Assembly: GCF_001042715.1 (NCBI RefSeq) | Contig: NZ_CP009687.1 | Span: forward strand, 3,773,418-3,837,417 | DNA: 64,000 nt | Origin: Clostridium aceticum | GTDB taxonomy: Bacteria; Bacillota; Clostridia; Peptostreptococcales; Natronincolaceae | Direction of reading: 5' to 3' | In this document: one piece after another, positions 7,864-16,402 of the stretch | Layout: each line of letters starts with the position of its first letter | Numbering within the stretch: the first letter of the stretch is position 1 | The notes under the pieces: model-generated | Database searches by the model: none | The model's input: only the letters and a program-made list of their open reading frames with translations | What the model was told of the DNA's origin: nothing | Program-made: the position numbers and the translations under genes

Positions 7864-8646
7864 TTAGTTGATGTTTTTATACTGTTGTATATTATCATCA
7901 CTCAGAAACTCGTATGCAGCAGTAATCTCTTGAAAAATCTTTGTTGCATTCGGAGCTTTACACAAATCTGGGTGATACTCTTTTGCCTTTTTTCTATATG
8001 CACTTTTAATTTGTGTTTTATCTGCATCATATGCTACTCCTAAAATATCACAACTTCTCTCATACCTATTCTTAAACTCAACAGTGGGGTTTACAAAACT
8101 ATGACCGTAACTACCCTGGTTGCTATAACCACCGTAGGTCCTTTGACCACTTTGGTGGTTTTGTTGATACCATTGTTGTTTACAGCCTTCTTCCCATTTT
8201 CTTTGTTGCTCATAATAACGACGTTGCTGTTCTCTTATTTTGTCCTCTTCTGCTTTTTTGTACGCTGCTTTATATTCATTAAAAGCTTTATATTGATGGT
8301 TTGTTCCATCTATAAGGTAATTAGCAGTATTATATAGAAACTCCGTTGTAATATATTTTAGGTATTTCAAATAAGATACAAACTTACCCCCAAACATTAA
8401 AAATACCAATAAAAACAATAGAATAGATAGGCCCATAGAATTCATTAATATCCTAAAACCTAAATTAGCAAATATCAAAAAAAACAAACAGCCCCCCATA
8501 CTCATTAAAGCTAGACAGCCTTTAAAAAAGCTTCCTACAAACAACACCATATTCTCAATTAACTGTACTAAACTGTCTATTATAGTGCCTATTACCTTAG
8601 CTATTCCACGTAAAATTTCACCTAAAAATTTCTTGATTAACCTCAT
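7864..8646 (-). CDS. membrane-anchored J-domain (DnaJ-like) protein
   Basis: 260 residues. The N-terminal 115 are largely hydrophobic, with membrane segments around 22-60 and 65-100. A Gln/Tyr/Lys-rich charged linker follows (about 125-185), then a C-terminal J domain (about 195-260) with the HPD motif in KEYHPDLCK. J domains stimulate the ATPase of DnaK-type chaperones. The C-terminal placement and membrane anchor suggest recruiting Hsp70 to the membrane. It lacks the Gly/Phe and zinc-finger regions of true DnaJ. AGAGAGGT precedes the ATG. Confidence 0.85.
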   Translation of the reverse strand: MRLIKKFLGEILRGIAKVIGTIIDSLVQLIENMVLFVGSFFKGCLALMSMGGCLFFLIFANLGFRILMNSMGLSILLFLLVFLMFGGKFVSYLKYLKYITTEFLYNTANYLIDGTNHQYKAFNEYKAAYKKAEEDKIREQQRRYYEQQRKWEEGCKQQWYQQNHQSGQRTYGGYSNQGSYGHSFVNPTVEFKNRYERSCDILGVAYDADKTQIKSAYRKKAKEYHPDLCKAPNATKIFQEITAAYEFLSDDNIQQYKNIN

Positions 8647-8906
8647 CTATAGTTACCTCTCTTTATTGTCTTAAGCTTAGCCGAAGACTAGTCTGATTAA
8701 GTCTTTCTAGAAAACATGTCCTTGCTGTTATCAGGCTTGTTCCTTTGCCCTTCAGAATCCTCAGTATAGTCTTATACTTGGTACATCTATAATATCTATG
8801 GGTCTTTAAGCCTTTCAAAGGGTTTGGACCTATTTAAGCTTAAAATAAATAGACTTATACGTATTTTTACCCTAGAAGTGCTAGCTAGAGATTATTTTGC
8901 AGGGGG

Positions 8907-9881
8907 TCAAGTGAGATCCCACCACCATTTTTTAGAATAGAAAAGAAGCATGATTTGAGAAAATACAAAAAGCATTGGTAACTCAATTAAAGATTCTACA
9001 GCTAAAACCAAAGGAATAAGAGGTCGCTCTGGGAAAGTAGCTACAGCAATAGTTAAAGCTAACGGTGCATTTCGAGCTAAGATAGTAAAAATCAAACTGG
9101 CTCCCTCTTGATAAGAAAGCTTAAAAACCCGACCTATTAGTTGTCCTATAGAGAAATTAATTATGAAAAATAAGGTTACAGGTATAATAAGTCTTACTAC
9201 TAAACTCAGGTTTTCAATTAAAATAACTCCTTGAGAAGCAAACATTGCCATTATAGCAAACATAAGAAATACAGATTGAAATATACCTATTTTTCCAAGA
9301 ATATTTTGTTCAAACCAACTTTGACCCTTTATGTAGTAGATAATATTTCTCGTTAGTATTGCAATAATAAAGGGAAGCAACAATACCCTTAAAAAACTTT
9401 CTAGGAAAATATATGGCTGTATCTCTACCACAGTACCAGCAAAAAGGAAAATAGCAACTGGGATTGAAATAAACTGCATAAATAAATTCCATGGTAAAAA
9501 GGAGGTAGACAAGGCAATACTTCCACCAGCTATTCCTGTAAAAACCAAATACCAATCAGTACAAGGGGTTACCATATCCATAATTAATGCAATAAAAACA
9601 TCGGGGGTATTGCGAAAAAAAAGAAAACTAAGGCCAAAGGCTAATAAAGGTGTCCATACAAAATTGATCAGAAGACTCAACCTCAAAACTTTTGGGCTTT
9701 TAAAGCCTTCTTTTAAGCTTTCCACAGGCGTTTGTAGAAAAATACCAAAAAGCATCATTATAAGAAAGGGTGTAATAAAATATGCTGCTGCTCCAGCTAT
9801 ACTACCTAGCTGCCCTAACCCAAGCCCTATAAACATAGCTATAATCATAAAAAGCCATTGAAACCTTTCAAAAAAGTCCAT
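8907..9881 (-). CDS. BASS/ACR3-like transporter (arsenic resistance protein family)
   Basis: 324 residues from ATG 9881, chosen because AGGAGTGGAAAAT sits just upstream; the alternative at 9899 overlaps that site. About ten hydrophobic helices cover the whole length. The segment MDMVTPCTDWYL in the middle matches the conserved Pro-Cys-Thr motif of ACR3/arsenic-resistance members of the bile acid/sodium symporter superfamily. A later LARNAPLAL helix fits the second pseudo-repeat. It is probably an arsenite or anion efflux carrier. The arsM gene 5.5 kb away supports an arsenic theme, but the substrate is inferred. Confidence 0.75.
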   Translation of the reverse strand: MDFFERFQWLFMIIAMFIGLGLGQLGSIAGAAAYFITPFLIMMLFGIFLQTPVESLKEGFKSPKVLRLSLLINFVWTPLLAFGLSFLFFRNTPDVFIALIMDMVTPCTDWYLVFTGIAGGSIALSTSFLPWNLFMQFISIPVAIFLFAGTVVEIQPYIFLESFLRVLLLPFIIAILTRNIIYYIKGQSWFEQNILGKIGIFQSVFLMFAIMAMFASQGVILIENLSLVVRLIIPVTLFFIINFSIGQLIGRVFKLSYQEGASLIFTILARNAPLALTIAVATFPERPLIPLVLAVESLIELPMLFVFSQIMLLFYSKKWWWDLT

Positions 9882-9928
9882 ATTTTCCACTCCTAACATA
9901 ATATTAGTTCATAATCAATACCGATTGC

Positions 9929-10012
9929 TCTACACAATCTAAAGATTAGCAGCTACCTTGTCATGAACTATTTGTGTAGATAAATATTATTATACTACAA
10001 CATTCTACACAA
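9929..10012 (-). promoter_or_regulatory. repeated TCTACACAA operator-like motif around the transporter promoter
   Basis: TCTACACAA occurs at 9929-9937 and 10004-10012, and its inverse TTGTGTAGA at 9972-9980. The last two form an inverted pair flanking a minus-strand TATAAT (9989-9994). There is no good -35 element, as is common for regulated promoters. The regulator is not in the window. No gene is seen in 9882-10225. Confidence 0.5.
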
Positions 10013-10153
10013 TTCTATTTCAAGATGCCAACGATCTTCTAAGCTATCGCTACTATAAGACCCTAAGCACTATTAGCAGGCGTTTTTACAAAACTGACCT
10101 CTAGTAGGATTAGTTAATAATAAAATAAAAGCCAGCATAAAGGAAGATACCTG

Positions 10154-10209
10154 ATAGTATAAAAAATTTCAGGGCGCTTTTTATAGCTCCCTGAAATTTT
10201 TTATACTAT
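10154..10209 (-). terminator. terminator hairpin after the chemotaxis receptor gene
   Basis: A perfect 21-bp inverted repeat (arms 10154-10174 and 10189-10209) with a GGG/CCC-closed loop and an A/T-rich base. It lies 17 bp past the stop. Confidence 0.75.
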
Positions 10210-10225
10210 TCCAAAACCTTATTTT

Positions 10226-12268
10226 TTAACACTTAAATCTTGCAATACTCTCTTGCATTTCCTCAGCTAGTTGTGCCAATGTATAACTTGCATTTGCTAT
10301 TTCCTCCATAGATGCAGTTTGTTCTTGTACTGATGCAGAAGCTTCCTCGGTACCTGCCGCATTTTCCTGTGATATAGTCGATAAGTTTTGAATAACTGCA
10401 ATAATTTCTTCTTTCTTACCTTCCATTGCTCTGCCTGATTGATTGATCTCTAGTATTATTTGTTTCATCTTTTCAATCGCACTATCAATTCCTCTAAATT
10501 TGGTATTTGTAGATTCTACACTTGCTGTTTGTGATGCTACAGTTCTACCTACTTCCTGCATCGTTCCAACCGCATGTCCTGTTTTATCTGTTAACTCTTT
10601 AATAATGGTAGCTATTTCTTCTGTAAATGTATTAGATTGTTCTGCCAATTTTCTTATTTCTTCTGCCACAACAGCAAAACCTCTACCTGCTTCTCCAGCT
10701 CGAGCTGCTTCTATAGCTGCATTTAATGCTAATAAATTTGTTTGTTCTGCAATATTTTTAATCATTTGACTGGCACTTTCTATTTTTTCTGCACTTTCAT
10801 TGGTGTTTACAATAATTTCCTGAACTTCTTGTATTGATCCATTATTAATATTTGTCTTTTCTACCAAATCCTTTAATATTTCAAATCCTTCGTCCTTTAG
10901 TTTTGTTACCTCATTGGCAGAAAGGTTTAAATCATGGATATGTAGCTGATCTGTTTCTATCAGCTTTCCTAACTCTTGAATATACTTTACTCCATTTCCT
11001 GTATCCTTCGCTTGGTCATTTGCTCCTCTAGCGATGGTTTCAATTGTTTTGGCTACTTCATCTGCTGCAACAGCTGACTGCTGACTAGTAGCAGTTAATT
11101 CCTCCGATGAAGAAGCTACTTGTTGAGAAGTATTTGCTATACTTTGTATCATTCCTTTGATAGATCTCTGCATATTCTTTATGGCATTAGCTATTTCTCC
11201 TAACTCATCTTTTTTACTAAGATGTTTCTCAGAAACTTCAAACGTAAAATCCCCTGATGCAGTTAAGTTCAAGTGCTCTTTTGTTACATTTAGTGTTTTA
11301 ACTATATTATTACAGACCATAAATAATACGAAACCTAGTATAAGAAAAAATACTATACCTATAACAGCTATCATGAAAAAGTTTTTTTGTATTGCACCAT
11401 GAATTCTATCCATGGAAAGTCCTATATTAATGGCACCAATATGCTCTCCATCTAGCATAACTGGCATTAAAACGTCATATACCCTAACTTTTTCTATATC
11501 ATAGTCAAATTCAGAGGTATATTCTCTGCCATCTACCGCTGCTATTTTACTTCCTTCATCAGTAAGCTCAACGCCTATTCTATCTCTGTTACTATGGGCA
11601 ACAGCTTTTAAATTTTTATCTATAAAAAGAGCATAGACGATACTATCTTCTTTAGCTAATTCTTCAACAAGGTTTTGGTGACTTAATCTTCCTGATAACT
11701 CTTGAATTCTATTGGCGATAATACCCACTTGCACTACTTGTCCTCTTTCACTTTTCAGATAACCATACTTGTAATAATTACTATCTATCGTACTTTCCCT
11801 TATTTCCTCCATTAACTCACCTTTATTTTCTCGCAATAAGAGTTGAGCAAAATGTGTTTCAGGTGCTATCCATCCTACATTTTCCTCTGCTAAATTAGAG
11901 AATATGATCTCTCCATTCTCATTATAGACATTAATTTCATCAGCATCTAAGTCCTTAGCTATTTGCATTAGAAACTCATTACTTAAATTGTCCTGATGCG
12001 TTATAACATTTCTTCCAATTGCTCTTATTCTATCCTCTATCATTTCATCAATAACTGTTACTGATGTGGTAGACTTAGCTATCTGATTTGCAATCTCAGC
12101 TGTTCGTTCTAATCCATTTTGTCTCATCTGATCAAGCATACTACTTCTTGTTAGATAGGAAGATATACCCCCAATACCTAAAATAGCAGCAAAAACAATT
12201 ATTAGTGGTATCGCAATCAGCTTAACTTTTACTGAATAGATGTGTTTTGTACTTTTGAATTTGTTCAT
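10226..12268 (-). CDS. methyl-accepting chemotaxis protein
   Basis: A 680-residue membrane receptor. Membrane helix 1 is at about 16-36, then a Cache-like extracellular domain (about 40-295), helix 2 (about 298-320), HAMP (about 320-375) and a long coiled-coil signalling domain. The hairpin tip reads [20 protein letters not shown], with [16 protein letters not shown] following, which are the CheA/CheW contact residues. There is no CheR-binding pentapeptide at the C-terminus (ends ESIARFKC). It detects a small extracellular ligand and controls CheA; the ligand is unknown. It has its own promoter and terminator, so it is monocistronic. Confidence 0.95.
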   Translation of the reverse strand: MNKFKSTKHIYSVKVKLIAIPLIIVFAAILGIGGISSYLTRSSMLDQMRQNGLERTAEIANQIAKSTTSVTVIDEMIEDRIRAIGRNVITHQDNLSNEFLMQIAKDLDADEINVYNENGEIIFSNLAEENVGWIAPETHFAQLLLRENKGELMEEIRESTIDSNYYKYGYLKSERGQVVQVGIIANRIQELSGRLSHQNLVEELAKEDSIVYALFIDKNLKAVAHSNRDRIGVELTDEGSKIAAVDGREYTSEFDYDIEKVRVYDVLMPVMLDGEHIGAINIGLSMDRIHGAIQKNFFMIAVIGIVFFLILGFVLFMVCNNIVKTLNVTKEHLNLTASGDFTFEVSEKHLSKKDELGEIANAIKNMQRSIKGMIQSIANTSQQVASSSEELTATSQQSAVAADEVAKTIETIARGANDQAKDTGNGVKYIQELGKLIETDQLHIHDLNLSANEVTKLKDEGFEILKDLVEKTNINNGSIQEVQEIIVNTNESAEKIESASQMIKNIAEQTNLLALNAAIEAARAGEAGRGFAVVAEEIRKLAEQSNTFTEEIATIIKELTDKTGHAVGTMQEVGRTVASQTASVESTNTKFRGIDSAIEKMKQIILEINQSGRAMEGKKEEIIAVIQNLSTISQENAAGTEEASASVQEQTASMEEIANASYTLAQLAEEMQESIARFKC

Positions 12269-12334
12269 CGTTTTTGTCAGTCTCCTTGTTATTGTAAGAT
12301 TTTTATATTTGATTAAATAGTCTCCTCCAATTTA

Positions 12335-12364
12335 ATTATAATGGGTGTGTTATAATTTTGTCAA
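12335..12364 (-). promoter_or_regulatory. sigma-A promoter of the chemotaxis receptor gene
   Basis: On the minus strand TTGACA (12359-12364), 18-bp spacer, TATAAT (12335-12340). This lies about 67 bp upstream of the receptor start. Confidence 0.75.
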
Positions 12365-12464
12365 TATTTGTTGGTTTTGGACTTTTTTTGTCAATAACGG
12401 GGTTCTTTCTTAATAAGGTTACTATTGAAAAGTCACTTCCCTTCACTTTAATAAGTTCAAACAA

Positions 12465-12494
12465 AAAGCAGATTGCTTTATCTCAATCTGCTTT
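12465..12494 (-). terminator. terminator of the hydrogenase gene cluster
   Basis: AAAGCAGATTG / CAATCTGCTTT stem with an 8-nt loop, followed on the minus strand by TTTTTGTTTG. It is 160 bp past the hydG stop, and the stretch between (12495-12657) holds no other feature I can see. Confidence 0.7.
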
Positions 12495-12657
12495 ATATTT
12501 TGCCTTCAAAATTATTAGCTGTTTCAATACTCTTAAGCAGCAATCTCAAAAGTATTAAAGCTACTGAACCTATAGTTGGTATGATAAAAATGTATTCTTA
12601 CCATCCTCAATATTTTTTCCTGCTTTTCTGTAAACTCTGTCTAGACTAGGCTTTATC

Positions 12658-14031
12658 TTATAAATAAAGATCTCTTTTTCCCATTTCTATTTGACCTAGT
12701 CTTTCTTCTATCAGGTTTCGAATAGATGCATCTTTTATTTCATTTAATGTCCTGTTAATCAGTGTATTCCCTTTTCGTACCATGTTCTCAGATGCATAGT
12801 CTAATAAGTTTTCCTTTAGCGTTAAGATCGCATTCACTTGACAAAACCCATCGATATGAGCATCTTTAGCTAGTTCCATAAAGGCATTTCCTGTTCTTTC
12901 TTTTCTATAACAGGCTGTGCAAAAACTTGGTATATGCCCCTGCTCACATATTACCTGAAGCATTTCATCTAACGTTCTTTCATCACTGTTTTCAAATTGT
13001 TTAGCTTCTTTATCCTCTTTACCATAACCCCCTGGATTTGTTTTAGATCCTGCAGATATTTGAGATATGCCCAAGTTTAGTAATTCATCCCTCAAGGTTG
13101 CATTTTCTCTAGTTGATAAAATGATACCCGTATAGGGTACAGCAAGACGATAAATTGCCACTATTTTTTTAAAATCCTTATCTGATACTGCATAGGGTAT
13201 TTCCTTTAGCCCTGAGTCTAGTGCTGGCTTTAATCTTGGAACGGATATAGTATGAGGACCTACACCATACTTTTCATCCATATATTGAGAATGTCTTAAT
13301 GTTGCTAACACATCAAATTTGTAGTCATATAGTCCTAATAAAGGTCCTATTCCAAAATCATCTATACCTGCCTCTAACGCCCGTTCTATGGCTGTCAATC
13401 TATAATCATAATCAGCCTTGGCACCGGTAGGGTGCATTTTTCTGTAGGTTTCTCTATGATAAGTTTCTTGAAAAATTTGATAAGTTCCTATACCTGCCAT
13501 TTTAAGCTTTTTAAAATCCTCTACCTCCATAGGTGCTGTATTTACATTAATTCTTCTAATATCTCCTGCCTCATAAGTAGTTTTAACAGCATGAACAATA
13601 TGGTCAATACCCGTACTTCTACGATCTTCTCCGCAAACCAATAAAATTCGTTTATGGCCTTGTTTTTCAATAGACTTAGCTTCATGTATAATTTCTTCCT
13701 TACTTAGTGTTTTACGATGAAGTTTTTTATTCGCTGCACGAAATCCACAGTATAAGCAATTATTGGTACATTCATTACTAGTATATAAAGGTGCAAAAAC
13801 AACAATTCTTTTTCCATAGATTTTGTTCTTTATAAATCGAGCCGCATCAAACAAAATTTCCATTAAACCTTCATCTTCTGTTTGTAAAAGTGCAGCCACC
13901 TCCCCTAAAGTTAGACCATGACATTCCTGTGACTTTTCTATTATTCGTAGAATTTCTTCCTTGGTAGTGTTTCTATAATCTTCTAAGAGCTTATTGATTT
14001 GATTCTCGCTGATGATTTTATTCGTATCCAT
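12658..14031 (-). CDS. hydG: [FeFe]-hydrogenase H-cluster maturase HydG (radical SAM)
   Basis: 457 residues, the usual HydG size. The radical-SAM cysteines are in CTNNCLYCGF (CX3CX2C, about residues 88-95). The C-terminal auxiliary-cluster motif is CTACYRKERTG, with the Cys pair about 20 residues after an ICEQGH segment. HydG cleaves tyrosine to give the CO and CN ligands of the diiron subsite, releasing p-cresol. It follows the TM1266-type regulator gene by about 50 bp in the same direction and ends the cluster. The maturases HydE and HydF are not in the window. ThiH is the main alternative, but the C-terminal cluster motif and context point to HydG. Confidence 0.95.
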   Translation of the reverse strand: MDTNKIISENQINKLLEDYRNTTKEEILRIIEKSQECHGLTLGEVAALLQTEDEGLMEILFDAARFIKNKIYGKRIVVFAPLYTSNECTNNCLYCGFRAANKKLHRKTLSKEEIIHEAKSIEKQGHKRILLVCGEDRRSTGIDHIVHAVKTTYEAGDIRRINVNTAPMEVEDFKKLKMAGIGTYQIFQETYHRETYRKMHPTGAKADYDYRLTAIERALEAGIDDFGIGPLLGLYDYKFDVLATLRHSQYMDEKYGVGPHTISVPRLKPALDSGLKEIPYAVSDKDFKKIVAIYRLAVPYTGIILSTRENATLRDELLNLGISQISAGSKTNPGGYGKEDKEAKQFENSDERTLDEMLQVICEQGHIPSFCTACYRKERTGNAFMELAKDAHIDGFCQVNAILTLKENLLDYASENMVRKGNTLINRTLNEIKDASIRNLIEERLGQIEMGKRDLYL

Positions 14032-14082
14032 AATTTTCTCCCTTCAATTTTTACTTTTTTGCTGAAGGAAGCACATGCGTAC

Positions 14083-14328
14083 CTATTTTTGAATCAGAGC
14101 ACTTTTTACTGACACGCCTTCAAGTCTTCCTAATTGACCTGTCAGCCCACCAATCTCATCTGTAGTACCATCTACAATGGTGGATATAACATTTACATTT
14201 TTTTCTTTGTAAGGTACACCCATCCTTCCTATGATGATTTCTCCATATTTACTAAGTAATTTATTTACCATTTGAACACTTTCTTTATTTTCAACAATAA
14301 TTGCAACTACGCCTATTCGTCTGTTCAT
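14083..14328 (-). CDS. TM1266-family iron-only hydrogenase system regulator
   Basis: 81 residues, beginning MNRRIGVVAIIVENKESVQM and with GRMGVPYKEKNVNVISTIVD in the middle. This is the NikR-C-terminal/ACT-like ferredoxin-fold family that accompanies [FeFe]-hydrogenase maturases (TIGR03959 as I recall). It lacks a DNA-binding ribbon-helix-helix, so it may sense a ligand or act by protein contact. Its gene lies between hydA and hydG, downstream of a structured leader with a terminator. GGAGG is close to the ATG. Confidence 0.9.
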   Translation of the reverse strand: MNRRIGVVAIIVENKESVQMVNKLLSKYGEIIIGRMGVPYKEKNVNVISTIVDGTTDEIGGLTGQLGRLEGVSVKSALIQK

Positions 14329-14361
14329 CTACTACGCCTCCTTGATATTAAAATAAACAGC

Positions 14362-14521
14362 AAAAAAAACTCTCCAAAGGTAGGAAAGTTACCTTTTGCT
14401 CAGAAGAATCCTTGCAATTAGAATAGTGTTCATATCCTCCTAGTGAATAGAATCCACTAGTTAGACTTATCTATTAAAATTTATTTAAGCAACCTTACCA
14501 ATATTACTTAAGTTAATAGAT
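14362..14521 (-). promoter_or_regulatory. structured leader with attenuator-like terminator before the TM1266-hydG genes
   Basis: On the minus strand: stem ATCTATTA/TAATAGAT (14514-14521 with 14469-14476) enclosing TTAAG/CTTAA; hairpin CTAGTG/CACTAG (14440-14460); then an intrinsic terminator AACTTTCC-TACCTTT-GGAGAGTT followed by Ts (14362-14390). The terminator loop TACCTTT can instead pair with the preceding AAAGGTA, forming an exclusive antiterminator (14376-14396). No known riboswitch or T-box consensus is recognised. Confidence 0.6.
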
Positions 14522-14548
14522 GGTGTAGGTAGAAAACCTACCTACACC
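14522..14548 (-). other. hairpin just after hydA
   Basis: Perfect 11-bp inverted repeat GGTGTAGGTAG / CTACCTACACC with a 5-nt loop, 18 bp past the hydA stop. There is no following U-tract. It is probably an mRNA-stabilising or partial-termination hairpin. Confidence 0.6.
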
Positions 14549-14566
14549 TATGTAAATTTGTTATTT

Positions 14567-16363
14567 TTACTCTCCCGTAGCAGCTGCCTCTACACATGCT
14601 TCAGCAAGTTCTTGGCTGCCAATTGCATATATTTCTCTTGCTTCATAATGAGTATGTAGTAATTTATGGGCTTTATGACTATTTGGTTTTTCTAAATAAT
14701 CACTGTATAGTTTTTGAATCAATGGGTTCTGATGAGACTTTCTATATGTCATTGCTGCATCCTCTTCATATAAAGCCTTTGCTCTTTCCACTCTTATATC
14801 GCAATCCATCTTTACTCTGGCAGGCACATGAGGTTGACCTCCTCCTGTTACACAACCACCGCTACATCCCATGATTTCTACAAAGTGATATTCCTTCTCA
14901 CCACTCTTAATCATATCAATTAATTCTATTGCCTGAGCAGTACCATGGGCAACAGCAACTTTAATCGTCTTGCCTCCCAAGGTTACCTCTGCTTCTTTAA
15001 TTCCTTCCACGCCTCTTACAGTAGTATATTCAATATCTTGTAAATCTTTACCTTCTAATACGTCAGCTACAGTTCTTAAGGCCGCCTCCATTACACCTCC
15101 AGTGGCACCGAAAATTACTCCAGCCCCAGTGTAATCTCCCAATGTAGTGTCATACTGTGCATCTTTTAACTTCATGAAATCAATTCTTGCTTGCTTAATC
15201 ATTTTTCCTAATTCTCTAGTTGTTAGTACTGCATCTACATCTCTTACCCCGTTTACCTCTAATTCAGGTCTAGCTGCTTCGGTTTTCTTAGAAGTACATG
15301 GCATAATAGAAACTACAAATATTTTTTTAGGATCGATATTGCTCTGTTCTGCATAATAAGATTTAATGATTGCTCCCATCATCTGCTGTGGTGATTTACA
15401 GCTAGATAAATTAGGAATAAGCTCTGGATAGTAGAATTCAGCAAATCTTACCCAACCTGGAGAACAGGAGGTAATCATCGGCAGGGTTCCACCTTCTTGA
15501 ATTCTATGAAGCAGTTCATGACCTTCTTCCATAATGGTCAAGTCCGCTGCAAAGTCCGTATCAAACACTTTATCAAACCCTAGTCGTTTTAATGCAGCCA
15601 CCATTTTACCTGTTACTCTAGTTCCAATTGGCAAGCCAAACTCTTCCCCTAAAGCAGCTCTTACTGCTGGAGCAGTTTGCACTACTACATGGGTTTCAGG
15701 GTCTTCAATAGCGTCCCATACTCTTTCTATATCTTCTTTTTCTCTTAAGGCTGCTACTGGACAGTTGGTTATACACTGTCCACAATAAATACAAGGAGCT
15801 TCATCCATGCTTTTACTGAAGGCTGGTGCAACTTCCGTATGGTATCCTCTATTGGTAAAGTCAAGAATCCCAATTTTTTGCACTTCACGGCAAACGTTTA
15901 CACATCTTCCGCATAGGATACATTTGCTGGAGTCTCTTACGATGGAGTGTGATTTTGCATCCACAACTGCTTCCAATTGTTCACCTTCAAAAGGAATTTC
16001 ATTAATGTTTAACTCCTCTGCTAAGCTTTGAAGCTCACAATTTTTACTTCTAGAGCAAGTTAAACATTCACGATTATGGCTTGAAAGGATTAACTCCACC
16101 GTAGATTTTCTTGCATCCCTTAATTTCTTTGTATTGGTTTTTACAACCATTCCCTCTGCAACTGGATGCACACATGATGCTTGCAGAGCTCTGGCTCCTT
16201 CAATTTCTACAAGACATACCCTGCAAGCTCCTATTTCATTGATATCTTTTAAAAAACATAGTGTAGGTATATCTACGCCTATGGTCCTAGCTGCTTCTAG
16301 TATTGTGTACTCCTTAGGCACTTCAACCTGTATGTTGTCAATAGTTAAAGTAACTTTTCCCAC
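14567..16363 (-). CDS. hydA: [FeFe]-hydrogenase catalytic subunit HydA (NAD-linked, group A)
   Basis: 598 residues from GTG 16363. The earlier GTG at 16372 directly abuts AAGGAGG, too close for initiation. Cluster sites in order: [2Fe-2S] CX11CX2CX12C-type (about 35-65), His-Cys HX3CX2CX5C in HNRECLTCSRSKNC, two [4Fe-4S] sites (CILCGRCVNVC and CIYCGQCITNC), then the H-cluster domain with TSCSPGW, MPCTSKKTE and MGCSGGCVTGGGQP. Loop L1 reads TSCSPGW where the textbook form is TSCCPGW. With hydB and hydC it should form a cytosolic trimer coupling ferredoxin and NADH to H2. A 70-residue C-terminal tail follows the last motif. Confidence 0.95.
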   Translation of the reverse strand: MGKVTLTIDNIQVEVPKEYTILEAARTIGVDIPTLCFLKDINEIGACRVCLVEIEGARALQASCVHPVAEGMVVKTNTKKLRDARKSTVELILSSHNRECLTCSRSKNCELQSLAEELNINEIPFEGEQLEAVVDAKSHSIVRDSSKCILCGRCVNVCREVQKIGILDFTNRGYHTEVAPAFSKSMDEAPCIYCGQCITNCPVAALREKEDIERVWDAIEDPETHVVVQTAPAVRAALGEEFGLPIGTRVTGKMVAALKRLGFDKVFDTDFAADLTIMEEGHELLHRIQEGGTLPMITSCSPGWVRFAEFYYPELIPNLSSCKSPQQMMGAIIKSYYAEQSNIDPKKIFVVSIMPCTSKKTEAARPELEVNGVRDVDAVLTTRELGKMIKQARIDFMKLKDAQYDTTLGDYTGAGVIFGATGGVMEAALRTVADVLEGKDLQDIEYTTVRGVEGIKEAEVTLGGKTIKVAVAHGTAQAIELIDMIKSGEKEYHFVEIMGCSGGCVTGGGQPHVPARVKMDCDIRVERAKALYEEDAAMTYRKSHQNPLIQKLYSDYLEKPNSHKAHKLLHTHYEAREIYAIGSQELAEACVEAAATGE

Positions 16364-16402
16364 TTTTTTCACCCTCCTTGAATGAATATCTAAGACTTAA
16401 TA

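Noticed and set aside
8647-8906. Possible terminator around a GGTC/GACC repeat between the J-domain and transporter genes
   Set aside because: The stem has several mismatches and no U-tract; too weak to annotate.
12358-12558. Plus-strand frame of 66 codons
   Set aside because: It overlaps the chemotaxis receptor promoter and the hydrogenase terminator, has no ribosome binding site and no family resemblance.
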